Shown in pieces: positions 31,120 through 41,495 of a DNA stretch of 64,000 bases. Numbering within the stretch: the first letter of the stretch is position 1; the number at the start of each line of letters is the position of its first letter. The stretch spans positions 19,997,981 through 20,061,980 of the forward strand of contig JARWKL010000008.1 of the NCBI GenBank assembly GCA_029961685.1. The letters are read 5' to 3'. The position numbers and the translations under genes were made by a program. Source of the DNA: Aristolochia californica. Its lineage: Eukaryota > Streptophyta > Magnoliopsida > Piperales > Aristolochiaceae. The notes beneath the pieces were generated by a model that saw only the letters and a list, made by a program, of their open reading frames with translations, was not told where the DNA came from and ran no database searches.

Positions 31120-31317
31120 GCTAAGAGGTAGAGCATTAAAGCACTCTCCTCTCTTTCCTCAAATTCGTCCAGCCTTAATTTTCACTTTGATGCAAACCTC
31201 TTCTCCCTTAATCCAAACTCTCTCCTTCCATGTTCTTCTTCTTATCCTCTCCTTCTCTCTTCTTCTTCTTCTTCCTCGTTGATCTAAAGTTCCTTTCGTG
31301 AGATCCTAAATTCTACA
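31120..31317 (+). repeat. 3' LTR of B2, second part
   Basis: It continues 28211-28399, with a CTTCTTCTTCTTCTTCCTCG pyrimidine run, and ends TTCTACA. AGCCT and element A follow. Confidence 0.92.
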
Positions 31318-31322
31318 AGCCT

Positions 31323-31818
31323 TATGTTTCAAAAAGTCAGACTTGGAATTACAAGGTTATGTAGATGTTGACATGGCTGGAGACATTGATGGCAGGAAGA
31401 GTACCACTGAATATGTATACACAGTGGGTCGTACAATAGTTAGTCGGGTCTCTATGTTGGAAAAGATAGTTGCACTTTCCACTACTAAGGAAAACTATGT
31501 CACCGTGACTGAAGCCAGCAAAGAGATGGTATGGCTGCAGTTCTTCTGGGAAGAATTGGATCTCAAGCATGGGAATAGTGTGTTGCATTGTGACAGTCAG
31601 GGTGCTATTCATTTAGCAAAAAATCTTGTTTATTATGCCAATAAAAAGCATATACAGGTGTGTTATCACTTTATCATATCGACTTTGAAGGATGGAGTCT
31701 TGGAACTTGAGAAGATTCAAGAAAGTCAGAATCCGACTGATATGTTGACAAAGACTGTTATGATTGAGAAACTGAAGTTTTGTTCAACTTCAATTGGACT
31801 TCTCTCCAAGTGGGAGAT
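31323..31818 (+). pseudogene. Element A RNase H and pol end
   Basis: The frame from 31319 gives YVDVDMAGDIDGRKSTTEYV (Copia Y-x-D-x-D-x-A-G), VALSTTKENYVTVTEASKEM, VLHCDSQGAIHLAKNLVYYA and NPTDMLTKTVMIEKLKFC. It is nearly open over about 165 codons. Catalytic acids D, E and D are present, although the usual S-T-x-E-A-E word is altered to STTKENY. It ends before the polypurine AAGTGGGAGA. Confidence 0.88.
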
Positions 31819-32314
31819 TGTAAAGTTGTGGAACCTAATTAACATCTTACCCTCAGGATTGAATCGACCTTTGCGGCATGGTCACTGTTGGGGTTGGAAG
31901 GGGGCAAGAAGCCCACCTCCAGGGAGTTTGGAGGTGGGAGACCTTGGTGGGTCCACGATATATTGATTGTTGTGTCATTAAGTGTAGTGTGGGGATTTCA
32001 CACTTGTAATCGGGTTGTCTTAATTTTGCCTTTATATATGGGGTCATCATATTTAGGGTTTTATCACCTTGATGAGTATCATCATCTCGAGGAGCATATG
32101 GATTTGCAGCCTGAGAGGTTAGAGAAAAATCACTTGTAAGTGTGTGTGGTTTCTCTTTGTAAACTATTTCAACTTCATAGTGGATTACTCCTACAACGGA
32201 AGACAGGACATAGTCTCACCTTGAGGCGAACTTATATAAATCTTGTTGTTATTTTTCATTGCTTAATTTTTTTTCTTCCACGTTTATTATTATTGCTTTT
32301 GTTAGTTTTGAAAT
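31819..32314 (+). repeat. 3' LTR of element A, main part (end at 35055-35079)
   Basis: TGTAAAGTTGTGG start. It is the partner of 2168-2585 but has about 100 extra bases (31858-31960). H interrupts it after TTTTGAAAT. It resumes with TTAGAGCATCTAATTCCTAACA at about 35058. Confidence 0.88.
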
Positions 32315-32755
32315 TGTTGAATTTATGGAAAAGAGAAATACTTCATTGACTTCAATAACTTGTTGTAATCAGAGTACATGAACCTCTATTTATAATAGAG
32401 GAAGGTAGTGGAGTCCAATTACAATAAAACTACCCTTGTCCCAATTACACCCAAACTCTAACACTTAAAGATAAGTCCTAACATAATTAAATAACTCAAT
32501 ATAGGTAAAAGACAAACATAACTCAAATTAAAACTTTTCTTTGACATGACCATAATATAAGATACTTTTGTGAGTCCTTCTTGATCTTCCAACTGATGTG
32601 ATAAGGGTGCTAGCTCATGGTAATCATTGTGGGTCCTACTTCTTATGGGCTTGGGCCCATCTAGTAGGCCTTCCTTGGTCGTGTGGCCCATCTTATAATA
32701 ATCTTTCATATGTCGGTCTTCCTTGGTCATGTGGACTTGAGCTTATATTCCAACA
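32315..32755 (-). repeat. 3' LTR of H (left)
   Basis: TGTTGAATTTATGG to TATTCCAACA. A minus TATA-like motif sits in AACCTCTATTTATAATAGAGG. GGCCCATCTTGTGGGCC-type words resemble the L/M family end. Confidence 0.88.
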
Positions 32756-33136
32756 CTTCCCCTCAAGCTAGGTGAGAGAACAACATGAACTCCCAACTTA
32801 TTGCAAATAATGTATAGAATATTTTTGTATAAAATATCACATCTTCCAATATACCTTCATCTTCCAACATTCCCCCTCACGTTGTTGAATCCTTCCATGA
32901 GGACCTATTGGAATAATATACGTGAGAGTAAAAATCACTCCTAGCCGGTAGGCCATTGCTTCATACTCCAGTCCTAATGCTGGATGTAGGGAACACTCCA
33001 TCTTCTATCGGTAGTGTGTCTATCGGCATTACTCTGAAGTGTCCACTACCATGTCCCTCCATAGGACAACGACTCTCAAATGGTAGGAGTCATAAAAACG
33101 CTTATAGGGGGGATAACATATATGTAATAATAAGTT

Positions 33137-33313
33137 CCTCCGTCATGGTTTCCCAACCATGATATTTTTTGACAGGGTATCCTCCGTCATGGTTTCCCAA
33201 TCGTGATTTTTTTTTGACAGGGTATCCTCCATCATGGTTTCCCAACCGTGATATTTTTTGATAGGGTATCCTCCATCATGGTTTCCCAACCGTGATTTTT
33301 TTTTACGGGGTAA
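33137..33313. repeat. Four-copy 45-bp tandem repeat in H
   Basis: Unit CCTCCGTCATGGTTTCCCAA, then CCGTGATATTTTTTGACAGG and GTAT. Starts lie at 33137, 33181, 33226 and 33270. The T-run length varies. Confidence 0.9.
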
Positions 33314-34009
33314 AATAAATGATGATATGAGGCCACCTCTTCTTCAATAATAATGTCCCCAAAGAGACATAATAGCAGTAGTTGTATATAATACGACCAT
33401 CTTCCAACACATATAACACAAACCAAATTATAAACTTTGTAAAAGAACCCATGAAATAATCCGATATAAAAATTTCTTCTTAAATGCACAAGCTTCATCT
33501 TTTGTGCACCCCTTTCTTGAATATTTTGGTCACATAAACTTATCCACAACATAAGGAATAAAATACCCCTTTCTTGTACTTCTACTTCTCCCCCTCAAGC
33601 TTGGAAGTAATGGTAGTGATCCCAGCTTGAACCAAATATCATAGATGTCGCACTAAGCCCAAATAAAAGAGATATATAAATAAGTCCTCAAACCAAGGAG
33701 AAGTGAGATATTTTCTTGATATATCAACTCAAAAAGTGACGCAAAACAATTGGCTTAAATTCAGATTGTCAATGTAATAGAATACCAACATGACCTTTGA
33801 TTCTTCCAATGAGAATATTTCTTTAAATATAGATCATATTAACATGAAATTTTCTCATTATGAAATTAGAGTTAAATAAATTTCATCCAAGTACAACTTC
33901 TCTCCATAAAATATAATTATCAGAAGATAAATAATCTGATAGATTTCTGTCTCTGTCATCTGGCCGAACTAAGTATTGTTTCTCATTTTTTTCCTGAATG
34001 ACCATTGAT

Positions 34010-34440
34010 ACTTCCAAGAACAATATCTCCTTATAAAAAAATCATAGCAAGAATTAGTTAAATAGGTAAAAAACTAGACTTACGTATCTTTCTTTTGATT
34101 TATAATTCTTCATATAAAATCTCTTTATTCATAGCATAAAATACCTCAAAAGTTGAGGTTTTTTGCTACCACTTGAACCTCTTTTTCAATCTGACCTTTG
34201 CTACTTTAAATATCAATTTCTCTTTGTAGATAACTCAGTAAAAAATTGTTTGAATAGGTAAAATAATAGAATTACATATATTTATTTTGATATATATTTC
34301 TCCATTTAAAGTCTAGTTCTTGATAGCAAAAAATACCTCGGAATCTAAAGATTGCTGCTGCTGCTCGAACCTTTTTGCAATCTGACCTTTGCTCATTCAA
34401 ATATCAATATCTCTCTGTAGATAACTCCGATTGGAAAAAA
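34010..34440. repeat. ~191-bp direct repeats in H
   Basis: CAATCTGACCTTTGCT ... TAGATAACTC recurs 191 bases apart (34189 and 34380). Flanking words (TTAAATAGGTAAAA, ACTTGAACCT/GCTCGAACCT) recur at the same spacing. Confidence 0.8.
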
Positions 34441-34664
34441 TCATTTTTCTTTGGAAAGTAGACTCAAATATATTTCCGTCAATATATAATCTGTAATATG
34501 AAAAAAATATGTATGGAGGAAAAACAATGCAAAGAAAACTATAAGTATAGGGACTAAAAAAAAAATAACTACGAACCTAGACTTAGGGTTCAGGGTTTAG
34601 AGAAAAGGATCACATTACCTCCATGAGTTGACCAATTCAAATCATAGAACCTACTCTAATACCA

Positions 34665-35054
34665 TGTTGAATTTATGGAAAAGTGAAATACTTCATTACC
34701 TTCAATAACTTGTTGTAATCAGAGTACATGAACCTCTATTTATAATAGAGGAAGATAGTATAGTCCAATTACAATAAAACTACCTTTATCCCAATTACAC
34801 CCAAACTCTAATACTTAAAGATAAGTCCTAACATAATTAAATAACTCAATATAGATAAAAGACAAATATAACTCAAACTAAAACTCTTATTTGACATGAC
34901 CATAATATAAGATACTTTTGTGAGTCCTTGATCTTCCAACTGATGTGATAAGGATGTCAGCTCATGGTATTCATTATGGGTCATATTTCTTATGGGTTTG
35001 GGCCCATCTTGTGGGCCTTCCTTGGTCGTGTGGGCTTGAACTTATCTTCCAATA
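34665..35054 (-). repeat. 5' LTR of H (right)
   Basis: Pair of 32315-32755, shortened by small deletions. TATAAATA on the minus strand is at plus 34737-34744. It ends TTCCAATA (the CA end has changed to TA). Confidence 0.86.
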
Positions 35055-35079
35055 GAATTAGAGCATCTAATTCCTAACA
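35055..35079 (+). repeat. Last bases of element A 3' LTR
   Basis: TTAGAGCATCTAATTCCTAACA matches the end of the 5' LTR at 2564-2585. TTGTA at 35080-35084 is the target duplication. Confidence 0.85.
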
Positions 35080-35084
35080 TTGTA

Positions 35085-35796
35085 GGCTTGTATGGATCCT
35101 CCTCTAGTATTCATTGTTTCACGTGTAGGAGAGTTGTGGTCAAAGGAAGGTAAGTTGGGGAAATGGGTGAAGTGTTTATGGGACATAGATTGTATAGCAT
35201 GAGGGTGGTCAAGAGCTAGGAAGTGGGATATAGTGTCTGGCGTAAGAGGGTAAGGGTGTGGTTGGAGTGGTCATGTAATGGGGAGGATGATGAAAGGTAG
35301 AAGAGTTGTGATAAAGGGGACTATTTCAAAGAGAATGGGTAAGAAGGATTGGTGGTAGAACGGAAGATAACTTACCAAAAATAGGTTTGGTTGAAGCTTA
35401 ATGATCTATAGCTTGTTGAGGAGGGGAAGAAGGTCTTCCAATTCTCTCATCTAAAAAGTAATGATACATGATGGTCAATTTTTGTATTTTTCAAAATTGA
35501 GATTTCATCACTCGAGTTTTCATGGTTGGACTCTTGGGCTGCAACCACCCTTGTAATTGGAGCTCCATTCTTCATGTATAACAATGTTGATGAAGGAAAG
35601 GTCCTACTCTCATACCTTTTTTTTAGAAACTTCTTCAAGTTCCTAACTTTTCAGCTTTTAATAAGGGAACTAGGGTTGGAATTTGTGTATGAATGGAGGC
35701 TTGATTGGATGATGAAGGGGACAATGAGAGTAGGCTAGGGGCTCTTGAGGGGCAAAAGGGACCACATGGGGATTTTGGAAGAAGGAAGCAAGAAAG
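35085..35796. other. Unassigned sequence between elements A and J
   Basis: No retroelement domain or known gene is recognised. There are short frames only, such as 35526-35738 (DSWAATTLVIGAPFFMYNN). It is G-rich on the plus strand (GGGG and AGG words), unlike the AT-rich surroundings. It may be the original locus into which A and J inserted. Confidence 0.5.
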
Positions 35797-36721
35797 TGTT
35801 AGGGTCCCGAGTCATGGATCGTGATATCACGGCGAGGGACGTATGGATCCAGTGCTGTGAGGGAGTGGGCCCACAGATATGGACTGGATCTGGACATCAA
35901 CAGTGTCAGAGAGAGAGAGGGCCCACAGATCTGGACTGGTATGGCCCACAGATCTAGGCAGGTAGTGACAGCCGCTTGCTGCTATCGCTTAATAAAACGT
36001 GAAATTTTGTTATCACCGTAGCTCGTCGATATGGACAGGGCAGCTCGCTGGAGGTTGGCCGGATCGGATGGCTACCTTGCTGCCGTCACTGGGAAACGGG
36101 AATTCCACCTTGGTCGTGCTCGGTGGCCGGACAGCAAGGGGCCGCCAGTGACTCAATGTCTGAACAGAGCCCTGCTGTTCTGGTGGAAATCCGACAGCAC
36201 TCCTCTGCTGTCGTCGTGCTCAGGGACCTTCTCAACATACAACTACACTTCTGCCCTGCTGTAGGAAGCTACCTACCGCTTTTCTCGGACCACCTCAGCA
36301 GCAGCTCCCCGAGATGTCGCTTCGTCTTCCCGAGCCTGGTTTCTGCCATGAAACACCACGAACAGCTGCAACTAAAACCAGAGAAGCTTCGGCTTCTGTT
36401 CAGTGCTTAGATCGATAGGAAACCTTATGATTTAACACAATGAGATAGGATTATGGGGGGATAACTAGAGCTCAAGGGGAACTCCCGACCCTGAGCACTA
36501 GAAGGAGACCTCAGATCCTGTTTGGAGATAAAATGAGTCTTGACGATTCATTTCCATTTCTGCCTTACAAATAGTTAACGCCAACATGAATTAGTGCGAA
36601 AATTACAAAAATACCTCAGAGGCATATTTAAACCACAATAGCATAAAAACATAAATGTAATTAAAAGTTGCAGTACCCACAGTGCCACTAAGTTACCTGG
36701 CTCGCTATCAAGTTCATAACA
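35797..36721 (-). repeat. 3' LTR of J (left)
   Basis: 925 bp. It carries fewer copies of the GGCCCACAGATCTGGACTGG minisatellite (35868-35960) than the right LTR. The polypurine tract (CTCCCCCCGGAG on plus) follows at 36726. Confidence 0.9.
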
Positions 36722-37240
36722 TCACTCTCCCCCCGGAGAAAGAGTTTGTTCTCAAGCTTGATAAATAGAGCATCAAGTCCGGTAATTGTAGGGCTAGAGT
36801 GGAAACGAAAGCCTGCATGAGGGCCATGAAGGATTTCGTGGCTGCATCCGCCCAGATGAAGGCATGGCGTTAGAGAAGATTGATAAATGGACTGGTCAGT
36901 GGACCGTAATTCTGTATAATTTTTTTATAATAGCCCGATAGCCCCAAAAATCCTAGTAAAGGCAAAATGGTGTGTTGTGGAGGCCAGGTGGTGATTACTG
37001 CAAGTTGTGATGGGTCCACTGTGATGCCTTCTGCTGAATTGATGTTGTCAAGAGAGATGGATAGGGGGCCCGACGGTAGCATGACTGCCCCTTCACAGTA
37101 CTAGGTGGCCTTCCGATACAAAACTCATTGTTAACGTTGAGAAGTCCCACAAAATAGGGCCTAAAGTTTGCAACCATTTAACCCCGAGCACCATATCAAA
37201 TTCGGAGAGAGGGATGACAAAAATGTAGTGGTAAAGGAAG
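36722..37240 (-). pseudogene. J pol remnant: protease linker joined to RT/RNase H junction
   Basis: The minus strand reads WLQTLGPILWDFSTLTMSFV (F has KWLQILGPILWDFSALTMSF), then soon GITVDPSQLAVITTWPPQH, GFLGLSGYYKKIIQNYGPLT and SPFINLL, then ADAATKSFMALMQAFVSTLA and LQLPDL. It then jumps to a LEDKL-like pol end. The RT palm with its active site, most of RNase H and the integrase are deleted. Confidence 0.82.
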
Positions 37241-37640
37241 TGTTACAAATGGAAAAGTGTACCTCTTGGCTGACCCCGTAGCTCGGAACCTTCTCACCAT
37301 TGGCGACTCAAACTGTGGCAATGGGGTGACGTTGGATCCCAACTCGGGGGTGTTTCACAGCGGTCATGCTGAGGATGTTATGTGTGCTGCCTGAGTCTAC
37401 TAATCCCACTAGTTCCTGGTCAATAACCTTGGCTCTGACTTGCATGGTGTTAGCCAACTTTAGTCCGGTAATGGCATGTAAGGAAATTTCTGGTTCGACC
37501 TCCTCTAGAGTATCTGTTGGTAGTTCCTCTTCCTCAGTTCATGCTTCCAATTCTAACCAAAACAATCGTTTATATTGGTGGCCCACTCAGTAAGGTTCGT
37601 CACAATTATAGCAGAGGTTCTTTGGTCATCTGTCAGCCAT
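37241..37640 (-). pseudogene. J zinc knuckle and retropepsin
   Basis: It reads LCYNCDEPY, a stop, VGHQYKRLF (knuckle Cys changed to Tyr), an acidic stretch, EISLHAITGLKLANTMQVRA, and VIDQELVGLVDSGSTHNILS, in which the aspartic protease D-S-G motif is intact (near 37400), then ATVRVANGEKVPSYGVS. In F the same site reads N-S-G. Confidence 0.84.
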
Positions 37641-37909
37641 TTCCAACCCTGCTAGTTTTCTGATATATGGGGGTGGGGGGTTGCTGCTTTTAGGGGATGC
37701 TGTCACAGGATGTCCAGGCATAGATTTGGGTGGTGGCACTAGTGGCCCTGTCACCGGAGGCTAATAAGTCCTCCCCTCTTGCCACCCTGGGGCACTGATA
37801 CTCCCCCTTGCCAGCCCTTCCTCTTATGCTGAATCTGCTTTTTTGCTTCCATTGTCCGAGCTAAATTCGTCGCTCGCCCCAAATCAGTAGGAGCATGGAG
37901 TTCCACCTC
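37641..37909 (-). pseudogene. J gag C-terminal part (left of K), includes the 124-bp duplicated segment
   Basis: It reads EVELHAPTDLGRATNLARTM, EAKKQIQHKRKGWQGG. The bases 37786-37909 recur at 43220-43343 on the other side of K. A Pro/His-rich spacer follows in several frames. Confidence 0.82.
37786..37909. repeat. 124-bp direct repeat flanking K, left copy
   Basis: It starts CCTGGGGCACTGATACTCCC and ends GGAGTTCCACCTC; its partner is 43220-43343. About nine in ten bases match by eye. Confidence 0.9.
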
Positions 37910-38132
37910 TGTGAAACAGAGAAACCGAAAAGAATAATAGAGATTCAAAGAATGATTTTCCGATGATGTATTCTTCTCCGAGATGGAGGAAATTTATAAT
38001 ACATTACATGTTGATTTTAGGATCAATTTAGATCCTAAAATCAAGGAATAAAATTACAGGATCAAGGAAATAATCCATTTCCTACAATCACATTAATCAA
38101 TTTACAACTAGCTCATTACAGACTTACAAACA
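37910..38132 (-). repeat. 3' LTR of K (left)
   Basis: 223 bp, TGTGAAACAGAG to CTTACAAACA. Confidence 0.92.
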
Positions 38133-38139
38133 CTCCCCC

Positions 38140-38623
38140 TCAAGTTGGTGCATAGATATCGATCATGCCCAACTTGTCAATTATACCATGAAATGCCTTC
38201 CCTGATACTACCTTCGTGAACTTATCAGCTAGCTGACTCTCAGATTGAATGAAGCGAAATTGTATGATCTTTGCATCGAGGTTCTCCTTGATGAAATGAT
38301 GATCAATTTCAACATGTTTAGTGCGATTATGTTGAACCGGATTCTGTGCAATTGCAATGGCTGCCTTGTTATCACAGTGAAGATTCATCAGTTTGGCGTA
38401 TTCAATCCCTAAGTCCCTCAGTTTAACCATGAGTCATGCCTCAAAATTCAGCTTCAACACTTGATCTTGATACTACCTTCTGTTTTTTGCTTTTCCAAGT
38501 GACCAGATTCCCTTCCACAAAAGTAAAGTAACCCGACGTAGATCTTTTGGTTGTCTGATCACCTATCCAATCAGAATCTGTATATCCTTCAATATTAAAA
38601 ATACCATTTTTTGAGAATAACAA
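38140..38623 (-). pseudogene. K RNase H
   Basis: It reads NIEGYTDSDWIGDQTTKRST, WKSKKQKVVSRSSVEAEF, a stop and shift near 38440, then LHCDNKAAIAIAQNPVQHNR, KHVEIDHHFIKENL and SQLADKFTKVVSGKAFH. D, E and D acids are all present. It ends MIDIYAPT just before the polypurine tract. One or two small lesions break it. Confidence 0.9.
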
Positions 38624-39650
38624 ACCTTTTCATGGAGCATTCTGTAAGTATCTCAAGATCCGATAGACTGCTTCCATATGTTCTTCACTTGGTGCATACA
38701 TGAACTGACTCACAACGCTTACTGCATATGCTACATCGAGCCTTGTGTGTGATAGGTAGATTAATCTTCCAACTAATCACTGATAACGCCCTTTGTCTGC
38801 TGGGATTTGATCTGGAAGAATTCCGAGTTTATGATGCATTTCCATGGGTGCCTCTATTTGTTTACTGTCAAGTATTCCTGTTTCGGCTAGAAGATCCAAC
38901 ACATATTTTCGCTGCGAAAGGAAAACTCCATGTTTTGATCTTGCAACCTCAATTCCCAAAATATATTTAAGCTGTCTGAGATCCTTCATTTCGAATTTAG
39001 TGGCTAAATACTCCTGTAAAGCTTGCATTTCACCTGGGTCATCTCCTGTCACGACCATATCATCAACATAAACAATTAACGCTGTTACCTTTCCTTCTTT
39101 GTGTTTTATAAACAAAGTATGATCTGAGTTACTTTGTTTATAACCAAACTCCTTCATTGTAGCCAAGAATCTCCAAAACCATGCCCTAGGTGAATGTTTC
39201 AGCCCATACAATGACTTCTTCAATTTACAGACGTCACCTTGACACAAAGAACTACTTTTTATGCCGGGTGGTAGCTCCATGTAGACTTCTTCTTCTAAGT
39301 CTCCATTGAGGAAGGCATTTTTAATGTCAAATTGTTGCAGGGGCTAGTCTCAATTTGCTGCTATAGATATAAGAATGTGAATTGTATTTATCTTAGCTAC
39401 TGGTGTAAAAGTATCTTGATAGTCTATCCCATACCTTTGTGTATATCCCTTTGCAACTAGCCGAGCTTTATATCTGTCAATACTTCCATTCTGTTTGAGT
39501 TTCAATGTGAACACCCATCGACATGCAATTGTTTTTACTTCTTTAGGTTGGGGAACAAGTTCCCAAGTTGCATTTTTTTGTAGAGCCTCCATCTCTTCGT
39601 TCATCACCTTTTTTCCATTTTGGATCAACTAATATATCATGCACATTACT
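38624..39650 (-). pseudogene. K reverse transcriptase
   Basis: It reads [20 protein letters not shown] and [20 protein letters not shown], one stop near 39349, then [59 protein letters not shown] (catalytic Y-V-D-D), FEMKDLRQLKYILGIEVARS, a stop after KGRYQ at 38777, and LIYLSHTRLDVAYAVSVVSQ. All RT motifs are present. Few stops, so comparatively young. Confidence 0.9.
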
Positions 39651-40190
39651 AGGAATAGAAACCCTGGATAATTGATCAACAGTAAATGCATATGATTTAG
39701 TCAACCTATGGGAGGACACATAGTCATTCATTGAGTATTTGGTCTTGGCTTCAAGATCAGGTTCATACAGGTTTTTTGGAACTCCCCTATTCAATCTTTG
39801 TGGATATCTAGGGGGTATATTTTCTGTAGTAAGACATGTTTCATTAGACTCATCAAACACAAGATTCTTATTTACTTGAGGAGGAACATTCCGGGTTGAT
39901 TCTTCAGTTGTTGGTGCAGACGGGGGCAACTCTGGGGGTTCTTCAAGAGAAATTACTGAATCACAGTCTTGTTGCACATCATGACACTTGAAAAATTCAT
40001 GCAGCGCTTGTAACTCAATAAACTCAATACCTCCGTTATTTTCTTGTGGAACATTCTCTTCACTTGAACTCTCCCCCTGTAGAGATGTTCAAGAAACTCC
40101 CCCTGAATAATAAGGTACTGATTCATGGAAGGAGACATCTAGAGTCACATGGAGCTTGTTGGTGTGTGGATCATAACACCGATATCCTTT
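39651..40190 (-). pseudogene. K integrase-RT linker
   Basis: Pro/Ser/Glu-rich (LEEPPELPPSAPTTEESTRN), then [36 protein letters not shown] text leading into RT. Two frames. Confidence 0.78.
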
Positions 40191-41495
40191 TTAAAATTTA
40201 GAGTAGCCAAAAAATACACATCGCTTGGCACATGGATCAAGTTTATTTTGAAAGATCTTTGGGATATGAACATATGCGGTACACCCAAAAATTCGGGGTT
40301 CAAGATTCGAAAGATGGGGAATTGAAATTAGGGATTGCAGCTTGCGTAGACGAGTTTGAAAATCTAGTACTCTAGAAGGTGTTCGATTGATGAGGTAGGC
40401 AGCAGATTTGACTGCTTCGCCCCAATAAAATCGAGGCATGTTCATGCCAAAGAGAGAGGCATGCACTACTTCCAAAATTTGTCTATTCTTTCTTTCTACC
40501 AATCCATTTTGTTGGGGAGTATAGGTACAAGAGGTCTGATGACAAATTCCATGATTGGTCAGAAAATTTTCGAAAGAAGCATTAAGAAACTCACTACCAT
40601 TGTGAGATTGCAAAACACAAATCTGCTTTTGGTATTGAATATGTATCATTGTATGGAATTTCTGAAATGCTAGACACACATCACTCTTTTGTATAAGCAG
40701 AGATACCCAAGTCATTTTAGTGCATTCATCAATAAATGTCACAAAGTAACAAGCTCTAGAAATAGAGGAAACCTTAGCTGGACCCCAAACATCGGAATGA
40801 ATAACCTCAAAAGGTTCAAAACTTTTATTCAAACTCGGTAAATAAGCAATACGGTGGCTCTTAGCCAATTCACATGTTTCACAATGAAAATGCACATCAT
40901 TCAAACCTGAAAAAATTTGAGGTCGCAATTTCTTAAGATAACCAAAGGAAAGGTGGCCTAATCGTCGGTGCCATAACCATACAATTGTTTGAGCATTATC
41001 TTCACTGTTAGCTTGATTTGTCTGAATGATTTTCGATCCCCCATTCTCTGTCAACTCCAAATAGTAGAGTTTGCCCCGTCTAACACCATAACCAAGAATC
41101 TTCCGCGTTAGAATGTCCTGAAAGACACAAAATGAGGGCCAAAAAGTTACAGTACAAGCAAGAGTGGAAGTAATTTGGCTAACAGGCAAAAGATTATATT
41201 CAAGAGAGGGAACCACAAGTACAATGTCTAATGTAAGATTATTAGATAATATAACCAATCCTTCCCCAGTAATAGGAAAGGTACTACTGTTGGCTATTGA
41301 AATAACAGATTGTGGAGAAGGTAGAATGGATTGTAACTGACTGGGATCCCTTGTCATGTGATCGAATGCACCTGTATCAATAATCCAAGGTCTATTCTTA
41401 GAATGTACAGAGAATACTGATGGATTATCGAGAATACCTGAATGGGCAATGTTTGTCGTAGGTAGCTCCTGATTATCTTCCATGGATGTCACCAT
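40191..41495 (-). pseudogene. K protease, pre-integrase and integrase (434-codon open frame)
   Basis: The longest open frame in the window. Near residue 38 is the protease site WIIDTGAFDHMTRD (D-T-G intact). The pre-integrase zinc region follows: WHRRLGHLSFGYLKKL ... HCETCELAKS (H-H-C-C ligands). The integrase core has IHSDVWGPAKVSSI (first Asp), LQSHNGSEFLNASF (second Asp changed to His) and TYTPQQNGLVERKNRQILEV (Glu kept). The end reads IFGCTAYVHIPKIFQNKLDP. The Asp-to-His change in the DDE triad should abolish strand transfer even though the frame is open. Confidence 0.93.

Larger units (their letters stand above)
22376..31317 (+). mobile_element. Element B2: second B-family Ty1/Copia, nested in A and hosting E
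   Basis: Perfect target duplication AGCCT (22371-22375 and 31318-31322). The ends are TGTTGGAGGATG and TTCTACA. About 6.2 kb remain without E. It has the same gene order and family as B1 but is less broken. The polypurine tract TTGAGGGGGAG precedes the 3' LTR at 28211. Confidence 0.93.
32756..34664 (-). other. H interior: no coding sequence
   Basis: It contains a four-copy ~45-bp tandem array (33137-33313), AT-rich sequence, and a ~191-bp imperfect direct repeat around 34010-34440. No frame matches gag or pol. Confidence 0.75.
32315..35054 (-). mobile_element. Element H: non-coding minus-strand LTR element in the A 3' LTR
   Basis: LTRs are 32315-32755 and 34665-35054. The target duplication is GAAAT (32310-32314) and a one-base-decayed GAA-T after 35054. 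The primer site left of 34665 (CTCTAATACCA on plus) and the polypurine tract right of 32755 (CCCCTCAAGC on plus) give minus orientation. The 1.9-kb interior has no gag or pol sequence. It consists of AT-rich repeats, so H is a non-autonomous or heavily deleted element that must have used enzymes from elsewhere. Confidence 0.86.
2168..35079 (+). mobile_element. Element A: old Ty1/Copia retrotransposon split by four insertions
   Basis: Subtracting the nested elements V, B1, B2 and H and their target duplications leaves about 4.9 kb, a normal Copia length. The order is LTR, gag, protease, integrase, RT, RNase H, LTR, all on the plus strand. Flanks are CTGCA (2163-2167) and TTGTA (35080-35084), a 5-bp target duplication differing by two C/T transitions. 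The ends read TGTTAAGTTG and CCTAACA. Gag and pol wording fits the Tork/Tnt1-like Copia group (inference). The polyprotein has many stops and a changed integrase glutamate, so it is dead. It is the oldest layer of the nest because everything else at 3.2-35 kb sits inside it. Confidence 0.9.

Noticed and set aside
33137..33313. CRISPR-like array of four repeats
   Set aside because: Units are contiguous with no unique spacers, in a plant LTR element; it is a simple tandem repeat.
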